A DNA stretch of 13,690 nucleotides from CAYPKG01 sp964411275 (GCA_964411275.1 CAYPKG010000046.1:1-13690), one strand, 5' to 3'; positions 1 through 7,790 are shown, numbered from the stretch's first letter. The notes: generated by a model not told the origin, from the letters alone. Numbers and translations: made by a program.

Positions 1-594
1 GTCCTTGATGGTATAGGTTTTCGTATTCACGATGGCCCTAAAATCCTCCTTCTTCGGGGAGGCGGTCATGGCATAGCGGGTGAGGACAGCGAGGTCCCTG
101 GCTGTGGAATAATGCTCCTCGTTTTGCAGCCCGCTGGGCTCGTGAAACTGGGTGCCTGTCATGCCAAGCTCGGAGGCCTTGGCGTTCATCATGGCCACGA
201 AATCCGCTTTTGTGCCGCCAATGTGCACAGCGATGGCCTCTGAGCAGTCGTTGCCCGAGGGAAGCATCATGCCGTACAAAAGGCTTCGGAGGCTCATCTT
301 CTCGCCTTTTTTGATCTTGATGCAGGAGCCCTTGCTGGTGACGCTGGGGATGGAAACCACGGCGTCGAGATCGCCCTTTTCCAGCGCCAAAATGCAGGTC
401 ATGATCTTGGTTGTGCTGGCGGGGTACGCCTGGGCATCCGCGTCCTTCTCAAAGAGGATTTCCCCGCTGTCCGCATCCATGAGGATGGCGTGGGGCGCGC
501 CGACGTCCGCGGGATCCAGTGACTCCGCTAAGGCAACCGGCATGAGAAGCAGGCTTATTGCAAGGGCGAGTAATCCGCTGAGGAGCTTTTTCAA
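1..594 (-). CDS. D-alanyl-D-alanine carboxypeptidase (PBP5/DacF type), N-terminal 198 residues, runs off the left edge
   Basis: Reading leftward from a TTG start at 594-592, the frame is open to base 1. The TTG is preferred because GGTGG (607-603) lies 8 bases upstream and because the protein then begins with a textbook signal peptide: Lys2-Lys3, a Leu/Ala-rich core, and a likely cut after Ala23 (VALA). Ser60-Thr-Thr-Lys63 is the catalytic SxxK motif and Ser113-Gly-Asn115 the SxN motif of serine DD-peptidases. The KTG motif and C-terminal membrane anchor would lie beyond the window. Enzymes of this family trim the terminal D-Ala from peptidoglycan stem peptides outside the membrane; clostridial genomes carry several paralogues (DacA, DacB, DacF) and I cannot say which this is. 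It is divergent from the two-component operon at 966. Family call very secure, subgroup not. Confidence 0.93.
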   Translation of the reverse strand, partial: MKKLLSGLLALAISLLLMPVALAESLDPADVGAPHAILMDADSGEILFEKDADAQAYPASTTKIMTCILALEKGDLDAVVSIPSVTSKGSCIKIKKGEKMSLRSLLYGMMLPSGNDCSEAIAVHIGGTKADFVAMMNAKASELGMTGTQFHEPSGLQNEEHYSTARDLAVLTRYAMTASPKKEDFRAIVNTKTYTIKD

Positions 595-650
595 AATTAC
601 GTCCACCTTTTAACCGTATTCCTTATGTCAAAAAAACCGGCGCTGCTGCA

Positions 651-730
651 CTTTTTGAGGATGCAACATGCATGTTTGCGAATTGGGTTGAGCAGCAAGG
701 GGTTGCGCCCCCTTGATCATCCTCAAAAGG
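651..730. repeat. Nested inverted repeats in the divergent intergenic region
   Basis: TTTTGAGGATG (653-663) is perfectly complementary to CATCCTCAAAA (718-728), an 11-bp outer stem. It encloses a perfect 12-bp palindrome AACATGCATGTT (665-676) and a second hairpin, CAAGGGG (696-702) with CCCCTTG (709-715) and a 6-base loop. The arrangement could be a three-way-junction RNA, a regulator site or a decayed repeat element. There is no T-run directly after it, so it is not an ordinary terminator. Just downstream, TTCGACAG occurs twice in direct orientation (735-742 and 754-761), 19 bp apart. I see no gene between 595 and 965. Confidence 0.5.
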
Positions 731-865
731 CTTTTTCGACAGGTTGAGGTTTGTTCGACAGAATAAACCACATACCAGTATAGCAAACGGCTTGCCTTTT
801 TGTACAGCCCGAGACGGGAAAAACCTTACAATTCATTCAATATTCACTTTTTTGGCGCAATTGGG

Positions 866-894
866 CGTACAAAACCCCTTGGATATGGTATACT
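866..894 (+). promoter_or_regulatory. Candidate extended -10 promoter of the two-component/GerMN operon
   Basis: TGGTATACT (886-894) is an extended -10 element (TGn followed by TATACT). The hexamer 17 bp upstream (CGTACA, 866-871) matches the -35 consensus at only 3 of 6 positions, so activity would lean on the extended -10. The start would be near 901, leaving a leader of about 65 bases before the response regulator. Confidence 0.4.
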
Positions 895-965
895 ATCTAA
901 TGGAACATGGGTTCGTTAACATAAGGGTTTTTATTAAATATGCGACCGCGCACGGAGGACAGAGC

Positions 966-1661
966 ATGGCAACACGGATTTTACTGGTGGATGACGAGCC
1001 GTTGATACTAAAAGGGCTTCGCTTTTCTTTACAGCAGGAGGGATATGAAATCGATCAGGCCGCCGACGGGGAAGAGGCCGTCGATAAAATCATGCGGGGA
1101 TCATATGATCTTGTATTGCTGGACGTGATGCTGCCCAAGCTCACCGGTATCGAGGTATGCCAGCGGGTGCGCAGCGAGGACTGCGACGTGCCAATCATCA
1201 TGCTCACCGCCAAGGGCGAGGACATGGACAAAATATTGGGGCTGGAATACGGCGCCGACGATTATATGACAAAGCCGTTTAATATCCTGGAGGTCAAGGC
1301 CCGGATCAAATCCATACTGCGCCGCTCGGTTGGGCGAAAAGGGAAAGAGCCCCAAAATCAGCAGCTTACCGGCGGCGGACTTGTGCTGGAAGCGCAGTCG
1401 CGCTCGGTATTGGCCGACGGGCAGCCGGTGAACCTCACGGTGAAGGAGTTCGATCTGTTGCAGCTGTTTATGGCGAACCCCGCCAGGGTTTACAGCCGGG
1501 AAGAACTGCTGGAAACAATCTGGGGATACGATTATCTGGGGGATTTTCGCACGGTGGACGTGCATATTCGCCGTTTGAGGGAAAAGATCGAGCCGGATCC
1601 GGCCAAGCCCAAGTACATCCTGACCAAGTGGGGGGTGGGCTACTATTTTGCGAATACGTAG
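966..1661 (+). CDS. OmpR/PhoB-family response regulator
   Basis: 231 residues starting at ATG 966, chosen over an upstream in-frame start at 744 because GGAGG (954-958) sits 7 bases ahead and the receiver domain begins immediately. The receiver domain (1-120) has the acidic pair Asp9-Asp10, phosphoacceptor Asp53 in LLDVMLP, switch Thr81 and Lys103 in TKPF: the full set for phosphotransfer. A winged-helix DNA-binding domain fills about 137-230, with the family-typical TVKEFDLLQLF, the recognition-helix region TVDVHIRRLREKI and the terminal WGVGYYF hairpin. It should be phosphorylated by the kinase encoded next, whose start lies inside this gene (14-base overlap). The inverted and direct repeats upstream could be its own binding sites, but that is a guess. 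The signal and target genes cannot be read from sequence. Confidence 0.96.
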   Translation: MATRILLVDDEPLILKGLRFSLQQEGYEIDQAADGEEAVDKIMRGSYDLVLLDVMLPKLTGIEVCQRVRSEDCDVPIIMLTAKGEDMDKILGLEYGADDYMTKPFNILEVKARIKSILRRSVGRKGKEPQNQQLTGGGLVLEAQSRSVLADGQPVNLTVKEFDLLQLFMANPARVYSREELLETIWGYDYLGDFRTVDVHIRRLREKIEPDPAKPKYILTKWGVGYYFANT

Positions 1662-3135
1662 GTTTTTCGGCTCCATTCGTTTTCGCACCATGGCAATCTT
1701 CCTGGCGGTCATGATATTGGCATTTGTGGCCATCTCCTCGATCGTCTTTAATATTGTGGAAAATTTTCAGGTGGCGGAGCGTACCGGAAGCCAACAGGAG
1801 AGCACATTCAGGCTTGCTTCAGAGCTGGCCCTGGTCTTAAGCGAAAAAGACCCGGGCGTATTATCCGACGCGCTATATGAAACGGTTTCCCGCCAGGCCC
1901 AGGAGCTGGGGGGAAGGGCGTTGCTGCTTGACATTAACGCCGTGGTGCAGATGGACAGCGCGTCGCTGTATAACGGCTACCGCTTTCCCTGCCGGGAGGT
2001 ACGTGACATCCTTGTGGGCGGCGAGCAGGAGTCCATGGGCTTTCATAATCTTGAAGAGGTCAACGAGCTGGGCACTACCGCCCTTTTCAACGTATCAAAG
2101 GACTGGACGGTATATTACGCGGCGCCTGTAATCGCGGAAAGCGAATTGCTGGGCGTGGCGCTGTTTTCGTCCTCCATCCAGAGCGTCAAGGACAGCGTGG
2201 AGACGGTGGGGCGCCGCATCGGCATCACGTTTTTGCTATTTGCCTTTCTTGTGGGCATCATCAGCCTTCTTGTGGCCCAATGGCTGACACGGCCCATCAT
2301 TACATTGACCAACGCCATCGAGCGGGTTGGCACCCAGGGCTACAGCCAGCGGGTGCCCGTCAGCGGCAAGGGCGAGATGGCGGAGCTTTCCGAAGCGTTT
2401 AATATCATGAGCGAAAAACTTGAAAACCATGAACGGCTGCGGGATGATTTTATTTCAAACGCCTCCCACGAGCTGAAAACGCCGCTGTCCACCATGAAGA
2501 TATTGGCGGAGAGCATGCTGTATCAGGAAAGCGTGGATCCCGACATGAGCCGGGAGTTTATGCAGGACATCAACCATGAGGTGGACAGGCTGACCCATAT
2601 CATCAACGATCTCTTGCGTCTGGTGCAGGAGGAACATATAGAAAACGGCCTGGAGCTTGCACCTGTGCAGTTGGACGAGCTGGTGCAGCGGGTGATCAAC
2701 AGGCTGATGCCCCTTGCCAAGCGCAAAAACATCCGGCTGGAGCGCAAGCTCATCAGCGTGCGCCTGGACGCGGATGAGGCCCGGCTGGAGCAGGTGATTT
2801 CCAACATCATCGACAACGCCATCAAATACACGGACAAGGGCAGCGTGGCTGTCACGCTTAAGCCTGACGGGGCGAATGCCATCCTTTCCGTTAGGGATAC
2901 CGGCATAGGCATCACCAAAGAAGCCATTCCCCGCCTGTTTGAGCGGTTTTACAGGGTGGACAAGGCCCGCAGCCGGGACACCGGCGGCACCGGGCTTGGG
3001 CTTTCCATCGTGGAGCGCATCGTGTCCCAACACAATGGGATCATTCATGTAGACAGCGCCGTGGGCCGAGGCACCACGTTTACGGTGCGGCTGCCCCTCT
3101 CCCAGCCCACCGGGAAGGAGGAAGCCCATGCGTAG
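1648..3135 (+). CDS. Transmembrane sensor histidine kinase (HAMP-HisKA-HATPase)
   Basis: 495 residues from a TTG start at 1648; the next ATG (1690) would remove the basic cytoplasmic N-terminus (MRIRRFFGSIRFR) expected before the first membrane segment. Layout: TM1 about 15-37; an extracytoplasmic sensor of about 150 residues; TM2 about 191-213; HAMP about 214-265; dimerisation/phosphoacceptor domain with His274 in SHELKTP; then the ATPase domain with N-box Asn386/Asn390 (SNIIDNAIKYT), G1 box starting at Asp417 (DTGIGI), an F-box-like FERFYRVDKARS and G2 GGTGLGLSIV. All catalytic boxes are intact. It overlaps the regulator before it by 14 bases and the lipoprotein after it by 8, so the genes are probably translationally coupled. 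The extracellular sensor domain gives no ligand clue, although two lipoproteins encoded in the same operon would sit on the same membrane face. Confidence 0.95.
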   Translation: MRIRRFFGSIRFRTMAIFLAVMILAFVAISSIVFNIVENFQVAERTGSQQESTFRLASELALVLSEKDPGVLSDALYETVSRQAQELGGRALLLDINAVVQMDSASLYNGYRFPCREVRDILVGGEQESMGFHNLEEVNELGTTALFNVSKDWTVYYAAPVIAESELLGVALFSSSIQSVKDSVETVGRRIGITFLLFAFLVGIISLLVAQWLTRPIITLTNAIERVGTQGYSQRVPVSGKGEMAELSEAFNIMSEKLENHERLRDDFISNASHELKTPLSTMKILAESMLYQESVDPDMSREFMQDINHEVDRLTHIINDLLRLVQEEHIENGLELAPVQLDELVQRVINRLMPLAKRKNIRLERKLISVRLDADEARLEQVISNIIDNAIKYTDKGSVAVTLKPDGANAILSVRDTGIGITKEAIPRLFERFYRVDKARSRDTGGTGLGLSIVERIVSQHNGIIHVDSAVGRGTTFTVRLPLSQPTGKEEAHA

Positions 3136-4084
3136 AATCGTTTGTCTGGCGCTGATGGCGCTCTTGCTGCTGACCGGCTGTACCAAAAGCGTGATCCAGG
3201 AGGACGCTGTGAAGGACGCGCTGCCCGGCCTGTATCCGGATGCTGGGGTGGCGAAGGACCAGGAGGTTACGCTGTACTTCCGCCTGGCGGGGGAGCCGCT
3301 GTTGGTGCCGGTGAAGCGAATGGTATCCGTCCGGTCCAGCGAATATGCGGAGCGGGCGGTGATGCGCGCGCTGATTGAGGGGCCGTCGGCCCTGTCCCAG
3401 GAGCTTACCGGGGTTATCCCCGAAGGCGTGCGCCTGGTGGACACGGCAAGAGACGGCAATATTCTCTATGTCACATTAAGCCGGGAACTCATCGACCCGC
3501 CGAAAAACCCTGTGGACAGGGAGGAGCTTGCTTTGACCCGCCGGATGGCGGTGTACGCCATCGTAAACTCCCTGTGCGAGTTGAGCGGCTACAGCCGTGT
3601 GCAGCTTCGGGTGGATATGACGAACACAGGCCAAGGCACCCGGGTGACGCCTTCTATGGTGGGGTTTGCGGAGGATTCCGCCCAATGGCTCGACACCATG
3701 AGCAAGGAGGAAAGCGTCATCGCCAACCCGAAAAACATCGCGGAGCTGATATTGCAGCATCTTGCCACAGGCGAGCTTACCGACGCGTATCAGTTGTTTG
3801 CGGAGATGGAGCAAGGCGAGAGGCAAAAGCCGGATTACGCGGCCTTTGAAACAGAGATGCTGACACTGGGGCATGTGGAGGAATTTCAAATAAACGGATA
3901 TGAAATTAGCGAGGACGGCCGCACCGCCACGGTGCGCGCGAACATCGCCTGGCGGCCCAGGGGCGGCAATGAAACCACCCGGGGAAACGTGGTACTGAAT
4001 TTTGAGCTGGAGGGCGGCCTGTATAAAATGGGGTTTGACTCCTTTGTGGGCGCATTGCGGGGAGAGGGGGCGTTGGGATCGTGA
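3128..4084 (+). CDS. GerMN-domain lipoprotein, first of two
   Basis: 318 residues, ATG at 3128 overlapping the kinase stop by 8 bases, with a purine-rich GGAAGGAGG site just upstream. It begins with a lipoprotein signal: hydrophobic MRRIVCLALMALLLL followed by lipobox L15-T-G-C18, so Cys18 should be lipidated and the protein anchored outside the membrane. Residues about 45-165 match the GerMN fold (VTLYFRLAGEPLLVPVKR, then ALIEGPSALSQELTGVIPEG, then a VTLSREL strand). GerMN is known from the spore-germination protein GerM and from LpqB of actinobacteria, where it has no known catalytic activity. Residues about 195-305 form a second alpha/beta region, possibly NTF2-like. Cotranscription with a kinase suggests a role in envelope sensing or sporulation; this is inference. 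Confidence 0.85.
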   Translation: MRRIVCLALMALLLLTGCTKSVIQEDAVKDALPGLYPDAGVAKDQEVTLYFRLAGEPLLVPVKRMVSVRSSEYAERAVMRALIEGPSALSQELTGVIPEGVRLVDTARDGNILYVTLSRELIDPPKNPVDREELALTRRMAVYAIVNSLCELSGYSRVQLRVDMTNTGQGTRVTPSMVGFAEDSAQWLDTMSKEESVIANPKNIAELILQHLATGELTDAYQLFAEMEQGERQKPDYAAFETEMLTLGHVEEFQINGYEISEDGRTATVRANIAWRPRGGNETTRGNVVLNFELEGGLYKMGFDSFVGALRGEGALGS

Positions 4085-5583
4085 GAAAAGCCGGGCTTAT
4101 ATTGCTGTGCGCGGTGCTGGCTGTTTGCCTGTCCGCTTGCGAAACCGCGCGGGAATATCCTGGGCCGCTGCCGTTAACAACGCTGGAGCCCCTTGCCCTC
4201 GAGTACGGGGAGGAGACGTTCGTCGCAACCCTCTATTGCTATGGCGGCAGCGCGTCCCGCCTGATCGAGGAGACCCAGGAGATAGAGCTAAAACCGGGGG
4301 AAAACTACGCCACCGCGGCGCTAAACGCCCTGTTTGAAAGAGACGCCCTTTACAGCAGCCGGGAGATGACCGTTCAGCTGGAGCGGGCGGAGCTGACGGG
4401 CAACCTGTGTATCGTGCACGTGACCGGCCAGTTTCCGGCAGAAACCCTGCGGTTTCTGGTAGCCCGGGCTGCGATTGCCGCCACCGTGGCGAAGAACCAG
4501 GAGGGCGTGGAATACACGGTGATTTATTGGGATGGCGTGCAGCCGGGATACCAAAACCGGCCGATGGAGCCCATGGGCATGATTTCCTCAACCCTGTCGG
4601 GATACCTGGCGGAGGTGGAGGCGAGCTATAACCCGCTTCGGTACAACCCGCCTACGACCCTGGATCCCCAGGTGGAGACCATGGAACGGCGCAAGGTGAT
4701 GCTGCTGTTTACGGATACGACCCGAAGCTGGCTGGTGGGCGGCGTGCGGGAAATCAGCTATCCGCGCACCGCGGTCAACGCCGAGATCGCCACGCTGATC
4801 GTGGATGAATTGTTAAAAGGCCCCGCCACCACAAACACCGGGAAGGAGCCGGTGCTGCCCGCGGAGCTGGCCCTTCGCGCGGGAAGCGTGCGCCTGGTGG
4901 ACGACGCAGGGGAACTTCTTCGCACGGATGAGCAGGCAAAAGAACAGCCGGCGATTATGGAGCTGTATTTCGACCTGCCGGAGGTGGAATTTGAGGAGGA
5001 GCTGGCTTACGGCGCGCTGACCTATTCGATCATGAGCTTTTGCCCGAACATAAAGGGCCTGCGGATATTCATCAACGACCAGCCGGCCCCTCAGGGAGAA
5101 GGCGCGTATTTTACAATGCAGGACTTCGCCCATCTGCTGGGGTATTCCGTGTCCCTGTGCTTTCCGGACGCCGACGGCACGGGGCTGCATACGGTTGCGA
5201 GAAGCCTGTCACAGGAGCAGGCGCTAAACCCGCTGGAACGCCTGCGGGCGCTGCTTCAGGGCTCAGCCGATCCTGGCGTGGCGTATACCGGGTTTACAAA
5301 GGATGATATAGAGGGCGTATATATTCAGGATGATATGGCCATCGTGGATTGGGCGCCGGGGTTTCTTGAAAAGCTCAGGGATATGATCGAGGATGACAGC
5401 ACGTCTATTCCAAAGATTAGCCGGGAGTCCATGTTCCTCTATGGCGTTGTCAACACCCTTTGCTTTATCCCGGAAGTGCAGCGGGTGTGGATGCTGGAGG
5501 ACGGCGCGTGCATCAACGAGGCGGCGTCCATGATCTATTTGGGCAGCCCGCTTTTGAAGAATCCGGGACTCATGTTGGATTAA
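4081..5583 (+). CDS. GerMN-domain lipoprotein, second of two, with repeated GerMN-like units
   Basis: 500 residues from GTG 4081; the GTGA overlap with the preceding stop is a typical translational-coupling junction. The signal peptide ends in lipobox L17-S-A-C20, predicting a lipid-anchored extracytoplasmic protein. At least two GerMN-like units are visible: about 45-150 (FVATLYCYGG, a central helix, LCIVHVTGQFPAE, then a helix and VIYWDG) and about 205-330 (KVMLLFTDTTRSWLVGGVRE, LIVDELLKGPATT, MELYFDLP, LRIFINDQP). A third, weaker one may cover about 375-490 (LRALLQGSAD, GVYIQDDMAIVDWAPGF, YGVVNTLCFIPEVQRVWML). It looks like a lengthened paralogue of the preceding gene. No clear terminator follows; the 147 bases to the next gene hold AT-rich sequence and a short GC hairpin. 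Confidence 0.82.
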   Translation: MRKAGLILLCAVLAVCLSACETAREYPGPLPLTTLEPLALEYGEETFVATLYCYGGSASRLIEETQEIELKPGENYATAALNALFERDALYSSREMTVQLERAELTGNLCIVHVTGQFPAETLRFLVARAAIAATVAKNQEGVEYTVIYWDGVQPGYQNRPMEPMGMISSTLSGYLAEVEASYNPLRYNPPTTLDPQVETMERRKVMLLFTDTTRSWLVGGVREISYPRTAVNAEIATLIVDELLKGPATTNTGKEPVLPAELALRAGSVRLVDDAGELLRTDEQAKEQPAIMELYFDLPEVEFEEELAYGALTYSIMSFCPNIKGLRIFINDQPAPQGEGAYFTMQDFAHLLGYSVSLCFPDADGTGLHTVARSLSQEQALNPLERLRALLQGSADPGVAYTGFTKDDIEGVYIQDDMAIVDWAPGFLEKLRDMIEDDSTSIPKISRESMFLYGVVNTLCFIPEVQRVWMLEDGACINEAASMIYLGSPLLKNPGLMLD

Positions 5584-5730
5584 TCGCTGAATATATTAAA
5601 AGTTTTATAAAAGTTTACGGTTCCTGCCGCCGAAAGCCGGCGAGAGGCGTTATAATAATGCATAGTGTAGAGAAATTTCAACACAAAGCTACAAATTGCG
5701 CCGAGGGTTTCGGGATAGGAGATATTTGTT

Positions 5731-7308
5731 ATGACAAACAACAAAAAGATACGTTACGTGACAAATCAACCGAAAAAGAACGATGCTAAGGAAATTAAGC
5801 CTGAGCCTGCCCCAAAGCCCGCCAAGGGGAAATCCGGGAAGAAAGGCGGCGGCGGGAAAAAACGCAGAATCTGGCCATGGATTTTGCTGGCGGTTTTGCT
5901 GATCGCCGTGGGCATTGGCGTGAAATTCCTGTATGACATCCAAAACTACGGATCATTGTTCAATCAGGACCCCGTGTCCACAATGGCTCTGGAGCCTTCT
6001 GTGGAAACCGCCGGTCCGCAAGCCAGCGCCGAACCCACGCCGGACCCCACGCCGGACCCGGAGCAGCTTTTGCTGTCCCAGTCGGATCTTGAGTTTATGA
6101 AAAGCCGGGTAAACATACTGGTTTTGGGTGTGGATGAAAGCACAGAGCGGGAGAATTGGGGTTCGTTCCGCACGGACACCATGATACTCGTGACAATCGA
6201 CTTCGACACCAAGGACGTGACGATGATCTCCATTCCCCGGGACAGCTATATCAAGATTTGCAACGGCAACGGCAATCCCACCGGCCAGCAAAACCGGGTG
6301 AACACCGCGTTCCCTGCGGGAGGCGGGGCTAAGAAAAACGGATACCTTTATGCCATGGGGACGGTAAGCCATCTGTTTGGCGGCATTCCCATCAATTACT
6401 ACTTCGGCTTTAATATGAACGTGGTTAAGGAAATCGTAAACGCCATGGGCGGCGTGGATTATGATGTGGACGTGGAGGTCAACATGAACGGCCGTCATCT
6501 GGACACCGGCATGCAGCATTTGGATGGTCAGGCTGTGCTGGACTACTGCCGCCAGCGAAAGGGAGACTCGGACATCCACCGGGTGGACCGGCAGCAGCGC
6601 ATGCTCATGGCCATTTTCCAACAGCTCAAAACCACCGGCCAGATACCCAACATCCCGAATATCTATAAGGCGGTGGAGCAGAACGTTCAAACCAACCTGT
6701 CCTTTACCCAGATTTCGTCCCTGGCATACCTGGCGCTGCAGATGGATATGGATCAGCTCAGCCGCCACACCGTAGAGGGCACGAGCCTGCGGGTAGGCAA
6801 GGCCAGCTGCTGGGGTTTGAATATGGGCAAGCTGAAAACCTTGATCAATACGGTGTTCGGTATTTCCGTCACACTGGACGAGGAGATGGACGGCAGCAAT
6901 GTCCGCGCCCGCATTCAGGAAGCCCAGGCGGCCATGGCAACGGAGCTGTCCGCGGCGGATGCTGCCGTGGCTAACGCAACCGCGCTTTTGAACAATTACG
7001 GCGCGTACCTCTCGGCGGATGCGCAAAGCCAGCTAAAGTCGCTGACCACCACGCTGTCAGATGAGGTGGAAAAAGCCATCGACGTATCCAGCAGGGATAG
7101 CATCGTCTATTACACCGACGCGCTCAACCAGATGAACCAGTACTGCTATGCCCAACTGGGGATGTCAGGGGGGCCTGACACAGTGCCCCAACAGCAGGAA
7201 GGGCTGCCGGGAGATCCCACCCTCAACCCGGCACTGGATCCTGCCCTGGATCCGGGTCAAATTCCGGTGATCCCAGACCTTTCCGGTACGGATTTGCCGG
7301 TTGGTTAG
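5731..7308 (+). CDS. LytR-CpsA-Psr (LCP) family wall-polymer ligase
   Basis: 525 residues, ATG 5731 with AGGAG (5717-5721). A Lys/Pro-rich cytoplasmic tail (1-46) precedes one membrane span (about 47-68), and the rest is outside. After a Pro/Thr linker containing a 12-bp tandem repeat (PTPDPTPDP) the LCP domain covers about 110-300: NILVLGVDES, Arg147-Thr-Asp149-Thr, IPRDSY with Arg170/Asp171, NRVN, a GGVDYDVD stretch and CRQRKGDSDIHRVDRQQR with Arg274, Arg276, Arg284 and Arg287. These are the conserved basic residues that bind the polyprenyl-pyrophosphate lipid in LCP enzymes, which join teichoic acids or other glycopolymers to peptidoglycan. Beyond the usual domain there is an Ala-rich helical stretch (about 390-470) and an Asp/Pro/Leu tail to 525. 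Substrate unknown. Probably a separate transcription unit from the GerMN genes, but its promoter is not clear. Confidence 0.94.
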   Translation: MTNNKKIRYVTNQPKKNDAKEIKPEPAPKPAKGKSGKKGGGGKKRRIWPWILLAVLLIAVGIGVKFLYDIQNYGSLFNQDPVSTMALEPSVETAGPQASAEPTPDPTPDPEQLLLSQSDLEFMKSRVNILVLGVDESTERENWGSFRTDTMILVTIDFDTKDVTMISIPRDSYIKICNGNGNPTGQQNRVNTAFPAGGGAKKNGYLYAMGTVSHLFGGIPINYYFGFNMNVVKEIVNAMGGVDYDVDVEVNMNGRHLDTGMQHLDGQAVLDYCRQRKGDSDIHRVDRQQRMLMAIFQQLKTTGQIPNIPNIYKAVEQNVQTNLSFTQISSLAYLALQMDMDQLSRHTVEGTSLRVGKASCWGLNMGKLKTLINTVFGISVTLDEEMDGSNVRARIQEAQAAMATELSAADAAVANATALLNNYGAYLSADAQSQLKSLTTTLSDEVEKAIDVSSRDSIVYYTDALNQMNQYCYAQLGMSGGPDTVPQQQEGLPGDPTLNPALDPALDPGQIPVIPDLSGTDLPVG

Positions 7309-7336
7309 TTTCACATCAGGGATTTTGTGGTATGCT
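7308..7336 (+). promoter_or_regulatory. Weak candidate promoter for the small membrane protein
   Basis: TGGTATGCT (7328-7336) resembles an extended -10, with a poor -35 (GTTTCA, 7308-7313; 3 of 6 consensus positions) 17 bp upstream at the stop codon of the LCP gene. It could give the small gene its own transcript, but read-through from the LCP gene is equally possible. Confidence 0.3.
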
Positions 7337-7372
7337 ATTGGCATATAAAGATTTCGTAAAGGAGGCATACCC

Positions 7373-7576
7373 ATGGGTGGCTGTATACACAATCCTGGAG
7401 AGTATAAGGACATGATGGAAGAACATAAAAAGAAAGGCTTTTCCGACCGAATGGATCGGGAATTGGAGGGGAAAGACGCAAAGCCCCTGCGGCAGCCCGG
7501 ATGGGGTGAGCTTGGGGTGGTTGCGGTTATACTGCTGGTGCTGATCGTGCTGTACGCACTGGGGGTATTCTCTTAA
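7373..7576 (+). CDS. Small single-span membrane protein, 67 residues, function unknown
   Basis: ATG 7373 has an excellent ribosome site, AAAGGAGG (7359-7366), 6 bases upstream, and the gene is followed about 30 bases later by a perfect terminator, so it is very likely real. Residues 1-44 are hydrophilic and charged (MGGCIHNPGEYKD, MMEEHKKKG, then DRMDRELEGKD), with one Cys at position 4. Residues about 47-65 are a strongly hydrophobic Val/Leu/Ile span that ends at the C-terminus, giving a tail-anchor-like layout with the charged part probably in the cytoplasm. I recognise no family. It lies 64 bases after the LCP gene and may be cotranscribed with it, which would make a wall or membrane role plausible but unproven. 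Confidence 0.8.
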   Translation: MGGCIHNPGEYKDMMEEHKKKGFSDRMDRELEGKDAKPLRQPGWGELGVVAVILLVLIVLYALGVFS

Positions 7577-7607
7577 AATTTTATGCAAAACGGATGAAAT
7601 ACATGCA

Positions 7608-7645
7608 AACGGGGGTATGAGTCACCACTCATACCCCCGTTTTTT
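7608..7645 (+). terminator. Rho-independent terminator with a perfect 15-bp stem
   Basis: AACGGGGGTATGAGT (7608-7622) pairs perfectly with 7627-7641 across a CACC loop and runs into a T-tract (7640-7645). It ends the small-protein/LCP transcript. The stem's tip, GAGTCACCACTC, is one base different from a palindrome at 10018-10029 upstream of the ligase fusion. Confidence 0.93.
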
Positions 7646-7706
7646 AAATTTGCCATAAAAGAATATGAAAAAATCCGCAATTTAACGCAAATCGGCACCA
7701 CCCACG

Positions 7707-7736
7707 TTGCCCTCACGGTGATGTGTCTGTTATAAT
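7707..7736 (+). promoter_or_regulatory. Sigma-A-type promoter of the GNAT gene
   Basis: TTGCCC (7707-7712), an 18-bp spacer and a perfect TATAAT (7731-7736). The start would be near 7743, about 48 bases before the GTG start of the next gene. It lies after the terminator at 7608-7645, so the GNAT gene begins a new transcription unit. Confidence 0.6.
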
Positions 7737-7790
7737 AGGGCGGTAGTTAGCTGGCTTAGCTTGCCGGCGAGAAGAAGGGACGGGGGAAAA

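Noticed and set aside
152..613. Open frame of 153 codons on the plus strand
   Set aside because: It is the antisense of the D-Ala-D-Ala carboxypeptidase, whose minus-strand frame carries a signal peptide and SxxK and SxN motifs. The plus-strand translation has no recognisable features.
603..631. Minus-strand promoter with TTGACA at 631-626 for the carboxypeptidase
   Set aside because: The position 17 bp downstream is occupied by the ribosome site (AGGTGG) and no -10-like hexamer fits, so the TTGACA is probably coincidental.
744..965. N-terminal extension of the response regulator from an upstream start at 744
   Set aside because: The extra 74 residues are not part of the family, and the region contains the likely promoter and repeats. 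GGAGG points to the ATG at 966.
2455..3459. Long minus-strand open frame of 334 codons
   Set aside because: It is antisense to the kinase and first GerMN gene, both with strong domain matches, and has no ribosome site or family signature. It is a high-GC frame artefact, as is 5953-7026 under the LCP gene.
5614..5656. Promoter for the LCP gene using TATAAT at 5651-5656
   Set aside because: The -10 is perfect, but no -35 lies at 16-18 bp and there is no TG extension. The nearest TTTACG is 31 bp away. I left it out as a feature, though an alternative sigma factor could use it.
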